A stretch of 43,649 nt of DNA from Deltaproteobacteria bacterium (GTDB taxonomy: Bacteria; Myxococcota_A; UBA9042; PHBI01), in contig JAEUKJ010000129.1 in NCBI GenBank assembly GCA_016792665.1, positions 1 through 43,649 of the forward strand, read 5' to 3'. The stretch's first letter is position 1, and each line of letters starts with the position of its first letter. Position numbers and translations under genes: made by a program. The notes under the pieces were generated by a model. It saw nothing but the letters and a program-made list of their open reading frames with translations, searched no databases and had not been told where the DNA came from. Positions 40,484-43,649 of this stretch are shown here, piece by piece.

Positions 40484-41569
40484 ATGCGCCTTGGCCCCTC
40501 GTCCTTGTCTGGCTCGTTCGCCTCGATCGTCGTCACCGTCGCCGCCCTCGCCTCGACCGCGTGCGACGGCAGCTTCACGACCCCCAACGGGACCCCGGTG
40601 CCGCCCAGCCGCGACACCACCCAGCCCGCCGACACCGACACGCGCGCGCCCGACACGACCGACACCTCGAGCCCGCGGCCGACCCCCGCGGACACCACCG
40701 ATACGACCCAGCCTCACCCCTCGGACACGCACACGCCCGACACGAGCCTGCCCGACACCAGCGACGCGACCGACACCCGCACCGATACCGGGCCGAACGC
40801 GTGCGATGCGGACACCTACCTCTGCGGTGGCAGCGCGTCCGACCCGACGATCACCTGGTGCGACCGCGGCGAGCTCCAGGCCACCTCGTGCGCGACGGTC
40901 TGTCGCGACGCCGGCTACACCTACACGACGGGCTGCGGCTACGACCCGACCTACGACGGCGACTCGTGCTACTGCGACAACGAGGCGCCCCCCGCGCCGA
41001 CCTGCTCGGTCTCGGCCTGCGCGGCGACCTGCGCGGCCCAGGGGCGCGAGGCCCTCGGCTGCGGCTCGGGCTCTTGCGTCTGCGGCGCCCTCCTCCCGTC
41101 GCAGTCCTGCGCGCCGACCGGCTGGGAGTGCCGCGGCGATGATCTCAGCTACTGCGATGGCGGTACGCGCGACACGTGGAGCTGCGATGACGTCTGCCGC
41201 GACTCGGGCTACGCCTTCGCCTCGGGCTGCGGCTACGACGCGAGCCTCGGCGGCGACACCTGCTTCTGCGAGGACGACGCGTGCACGGCCGGCGAAGACC
41301 TCTGCCTCGACGCCGACACGATCGAGACCTGCGGCAGCTCCGGCCCGGTGACCTGGTCTTGCGACGCGGTCTGCTACAACGCCGGCTACGACTTCTCGAC
41401 GGGCTGCGGCTATGACGGCAGCCGCCAGATCGACTCCTGCTTCTGCGCCGACGCCCCCTGCAACGGCTGGGAGTTCCAGTGCAACGACGGCCTCTGCCTG
41501 GACCAGGCCTACACCTGCGACGGCATCTTCGACTGCTCGGGCGGTGAGGACGAGCTCGGCTGCTTCTGA
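40484..41569 (+). CDS. Cysteine-rich lipoprotein with three repeats and an LDL-receptor class A domain
   Basis: A 361-residue protein. The signal ends in LASTACDG (lipobox, Cys27). Residues 28-105 are an Asp/Thr/Pro/Ser-rich spacer (DTTDTTQPHPSDTHTPDTS). Three related repeats at about 107-164, 209-262 and 267-321 end in (D/N)(A/S)GY....GCGYD......C(Y/F)C. Residues 174-200 are a short Cys-rich insert. Residues 326-360 look like an LDLa module (FQCNDGLCLDQAYTCDGIFD, then CSGGEDELGC with the Ca2+-binding acids). It should be anchored in the outer membrane and exposed, with many disulfides. Function is unknown. An inverted repeat (40419-40439) lies in its leader. Confidence 0.82.
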   Translation: MRLGPSSLSGSFASIVVTVAALASTACDGSFTTPNGTPVPPSRDTTQPADTDTRAPDTTDTSSPRPTPADTTDTTQPHPSDTHTPDTSLPDTSDATDTRTDTGPNACDADTYLCGGSASDPTITWCDRGELQATSCATVCRDAGYTYTTGCGYDPTYDGDSCYCDNEAPPAPTCSVSACAATCAAQGREALGCGSGSCVCGALLPSQSCAPTGWECRGDDLSYCDGGTRDTWSCDDVCRDSGYAFASGCGYDASLGGDTCFCEDDACTAGEDLCLDADTIETCGSSGPVTWSCDAVCYNAGYDFSTGCGYDGSRQIDSCFCADAPCNGWEFQCNDGLCLDQAYTCDGIFDCSGGEDELGCF

Positions 41570-41617
41570 TCACCGCCGAAGCCTCGCTTCGTCAGCCGAT
41601 CCGCACCCGCCTCAAAG

Positions 41618-41644
41618 GCCCGCGAGCCCACCTCGCGGGCTTTT
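41618..41644 (+). terminator. Rho-independent terminator
   Basis: GCCCGCGAG (41618-41626), a 5-base loop, CTCGCGGGC (41632-41640), then TTTT form a 9-bp GC stem with a U tail, about 50 bases after the cysteine-rich lipoprotein stop. It is the clearest intrinsic terminator in the window. Confidence 0.88.
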
Positions 41645-41768
41645 CGCGTTTCCTGGGGCCGCGTCGTCGCCCCGCGTGGCAGGGTCGATCGACCCTCTGT
41701 GGCGCCGCGTTTCCCATTGACGCCCCCCAGAGGCCCAAGCATGCTCCGCGGCCGCAAGGAGCATTACC

Positions 41769-42710
41769 ATGCGACATCTCATCATCGCCCTCGTCACGAC
41801 CCTCTCCGCCACCGCGTGCGGCGGCAAGAAACCCGAGCCCCAGCCCGTCTCGAACGAGCCTGCCAAGGCCGAGACCAAGCCGGCCGAGCCCGCCGCCAAG
41901 CCCGCCGAGGCCGACGCGAAGCCGGCCGAGCCCGCGCCCAAGGCGGCTGAAGCCGACGCTGCCAAGCCCGCCGAAGCCGACGCTGCCAAGCCCGCCGAGG
42001 CCGACGCCGCCAAGCCCGCCGAAGCCGACGCCGCCAAGCCCGCCGAAGCCGATGCCAAGCCCGCCGAGGCGAATGCCGACGCCAAGCCCGCGGCGCAGGC
42101 CGACGGCACTCCGACCGCGACCACCCCGACCTCCGAGGCCCTCATGGATCCCGCCAAGCTCAAAGAGACCGCGCCCGCGACCTACAAGGTCAACGTCAAG
42201 ACCACCAAGGGCGACTTCGTCATCCAGGTGAACCGCGACTGGGCCCCCAACGGCGCCGACCGCTTCTTCAACCTGGTCAAGAACGGCTACTACAAGGACA
42301 TCGCGTTCTTCCGCGTGATCTCCGGGTTCATGGCCCAGTTCGGCATCCACGGCGACCCGAAGCTCAACACCGTGTGGCGTGACGCCTCGATCGCGGACGA
42401 CCCGGCCGGCAAGCAGTCGAACACCCGCGGCCGCATCACCTTCGCGACCCGCGGCCCGAACACGCGCACCGTGCAGCTCTTCATCAACTTCGCCGACAAC
42501 AACCGCCTGGACCAGATGGGCTTCTCGCCGTTCGGCGAGATCGACGACGCCGGCATGAAGATCGTCGACTCGCTCTTCAGCGGCTACGGCGAAGGCGCCC
42601 CGCGCGGCCGCGGTCCCGATCAGGGCCGCCTCCAGGGCGAGGGCAACACCTACCTGAAGGCCGAGTTCGGTCAGCTCGACTACCTGATCTCCGCCGAGAT
42701 CGCTCCCTGA
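41769..42710 (+). CDS. Cyclophilin-type peptidyl-prolyl isomerase lipoprotein with AEADAAKP repeats
   Basis: A 313-residue protein. The lipobox is LSATACGG (Cys17). Residues 25-110 are an Ala/Lys/Pro/Glu-rich linker with four near-identical AEADAAKP octapeptides. Residues about 138-313 form a cyclophilin fold: KVNVKTTKGDFVIQVNRDWA, GADRFFNLVKNGYYKDIAFF, RVISGFMAQFGIHGDP, and GRITFATRGPNTRTVQLFIN. Cyclophilins isomerise X-Pro bonds and help folding of exported proteins. The catalytic Arg in FFRVISGFMAQF is present. GGAG precedes the ATG at 41769. The repeat linker may span the peptidoglycan layer. Confidence 0.92.
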   Translation: MRHLIIALVTTLSATACGGKKPEPQPVSNEPAKAETKPAEPAAKPAEADAKPAEPAPKAAEADAAKPAEADAAKPAEADAAKPAEADAAKPAEADAKPAEANADAKPAAQADGTPTATTPTSEALMDPAKLKETAPATYKVNVKTTKGDFVIQVNRDWAPNGADRFFNLVKNGYYKDIAFFRVISGFMAQFGIHGDPKLNTVWRDASIADDPAGKQSNTRGRITFATRGPNTRTVQLFINFADNNRLDQMGFSPFGEIDDAGMKIVDSLFSGYGEGAPRGRGPDQGRLQGEGNTYLKAEFGQLDYLISAEIAP

Positions 42711-42715
42711 GGTCC

Positions 42716-42752
42716 CGTCGCGCGCGGGGCCTCCATGATCCCGCGCGCGACG
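42716..42752. terminator. 13-bp perfect inverted repeat between the isomerase and kinase genes
   Basis: CGTCGCGCGCGGG (42716-42728) pairs with CCCGCGCGCGACG (42740-42752) across an 11-base loop, starting 5 bases after the isomerase stop. No T-run follows, so it may be a Rho-assisted end, an mRNA stabiliser, or an attenuating structure ahead of the kinase gene, which starts 11 bases later. Confidence 0.5.
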
Positions 42753-42762
42753 CCTCCGCCGC

Positions 42763-43649
42763 ATGACCGACCCCGCCCACGAAGACCTCTGCGGTCACTG
42801 CTGGGAGCCGACTTCCCAGCCCCTCCTCTGCGAGCACTGCGGGCAGTCCGTCGAACTCCGCGGCGAGCGAGGCACCTACCGACTCGAGGCGCGCCTGGGC
42901 GAAGGCGCCTCGGGCGTCACCTTTCGCGCGCGCCGCTCGGACGACGACCAGAAGGTCTGCGTCAAGGCGCTGAGCTTTCGCGGCCTCACGAGCTTCGAAG
43001 CCGAGCGCGTCTTCACGCGCGAGACGACGACGCTGCGCCAGCTGCGGCACCCGCAGATCCCGAACTACATCGATAGCTTCACCACGGGCCACGGGCGCAA
43101 CCTCGCCCTCGTCCTCGTGCAGGACCTGGTCGATGGCAGGGACCTCGCCGAAGCCGTCAAGGCCCGCCGCCCGTCGGTCGACGAGGTCCTCGACACGCTC
43201 GACGAGCTGCTCTCGATCCTCGAGTACCTCCACGGCCTTGCGCCGCCCGTCATCCATCGAGACATCAAGCCCAAGAACCTGATGCGCCGGGTCGACGGAC
43301 GCCTCGTCCTCATCGACTTCGGCGCCGTGAAAGACGCCGTCCACGCCTCCTTCGACCCGGGCATGAGCCTCGTCGGCACCGTCGGCTACATGGCCCCCGA
43401 GCAGCTCCGCGGCGAGGCCACGCCCGCGAGCGACCTCTACTCCGTGGGCATGCTCGCGGTCTTCTTGTTGTCCGGCCGCGAGCCCGCGACCCTCATCGAC
43501 GACGATCACGAGGTCCGTTGGGAGCGCGCGGTCTCGGCCTCCGCCCCGGTCCTCGCCTGGCTCCGCGCGATGACCCAGCGACGTCCCAGCGAGCGACCCG
43601 CCAGCGCCGCGGCGGCGAGACGTCAGCTCGAGGCCGCGCGCAACGAGCC
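42763..43649 (+). CDS. Ser/Thr protein kinase with N-terminal zinc ribbon (truncated by the right edge)
   Basis: 295 codons are visible. Residues 10-26 hold two CxxC pairs (CGHC at 10-13, CEHC at 23-26), a small zinc ribbon. The kinase domain follows: GEGASG glycine loop at 46-51, Lys68 in VCVKAL, HRDIKPKN catalytic loop, LIDFGAVKD, GTVGYMAPEQLRG, and SDLYSVGMLAVFLLSGREP. It is a Hanks-type kinase of the PknB-like bacterial group. No membrane segment is visible before the edge. The ATG at 42763 starts 11 bases after the 13-bp hairpin, with no obvious Shine-Dalgarno. The C-terminal part is missing. Confidence 0.9.
   Translation, partial: MTDPAHEDLCGHCWEPTSQPLLCEHCGQSVELRGERGTYRLEARLGEGASGVTFRARRSDDDQKVCVKALSFRGLTSFEAERVFTRETTTLRQLRHPQIPNYIDSFTTGHGRNLALVLVQDLVDGRDLAEAVKARRPSVDEVLDTLDELLSILEYLHGLAPPVIHRDIKPKNLMRRVDGRLVLIDFGAVKDAVHASFDPGMSLVGTVGYMAPEQLRGEATPASDLYSVGMLAVFLLSGREPATLIDDDHEVRWERAVSASAPVLAWLRAMTQRRPSERPASAAAARRQLEAARNE

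Overview
The window is very GC-rich DNA whose real genes are marked by strong G/C bias at third codon positions. The gene set suggests a large-genome member of the Myxococcota (a myxobacterium or close relative). It includes a TIGR02300-type zinc-ribbon protein, a DUF3467 protein, many lipoproteins, a zinc-ribbon Ser/Thr kinase, an LDL-receptor-A-like cysteine-rich lipoprotein, a lysine/alanine/proline-rich histone-like protein, and a near-perfect sigma-54 promoter. This assignment is inferred from gene content; there is no rRNA or complete tRNA to anchor it. I see no prophage, insertion sequence or CRISPR array.

Layout. 1-7.3 kb: a truncated prolyl-oligopeptidase lipoprotein, a gene-poor 1.1 kb stretch holding one well-initiated 36-codon ORF, a MATE transporter, an ABC1/UbiB-type kinase-like protein and a coniferyl-type aldehyde dehydrogenase. 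7.3-12.2 kb: translation and transcription genes on the minus strand (rho, type-B L31, prfA), then glycerol kinase and a divergent DUF3467 gene. 12.2-17.7 kb: a repeat-rich spacer, an exported helix-hairpin-helix protein, a putative outer-membrane protein, the TIGR02300 protein, CorA, a ParA-type ATPase with two N-terminal zinc knuckles, TrmL, and a histone-H1-like protein. 17.7-20.6 kb: an atypical unassigned gene, a palindrome-rich spacer, and a lipoprotein joining a 5'-nucleotidase-like region to a four-heme cytochrome. 20.6-24.6 kb: a HEAT-repeat lipoprotein and a coupled murC-murD pair. 24.6-31.4 kb: small exported proteins, a LysE-type exporter, an alginate-export-type porin, a DUF2314-like / CrtC-AttH-like / acyl-CoA synthetase group, and a sigma-54-driven small gene whose 3' end is duplicated. 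31.4-37.4 kb (minus strand): exbB, exbD, tonB, a HipA-like kinase and DUF3037 packed with 1-bp gaps or overlaps, followed by two exported proteins that share a homologous domain. 37.5-40.4 kb: ruvC-ruvA-ruvB-pdxH. 40.4-43.6 kb: a cysteine-rich LDLa lipoprotein with a clear terminator, a cyclophilin lipoprotein, and a truncated zinc-ribbon Ser/Thr kinase.

Three things deserve most attention. First, the overlapping exbB-exbD-tonB-HipA-DUF3037 operon puts a HipA-type kinase under the same translational control as a proton-motive energy-transduction complex. Second, the next two genes share an unassigned domain that stands alone in one and follows a beta-propeller in the other. Third, a nested-palindrome repeat family of about 40-50 bp occurs at three intergenic sites, once as three tandem 39-bp units.
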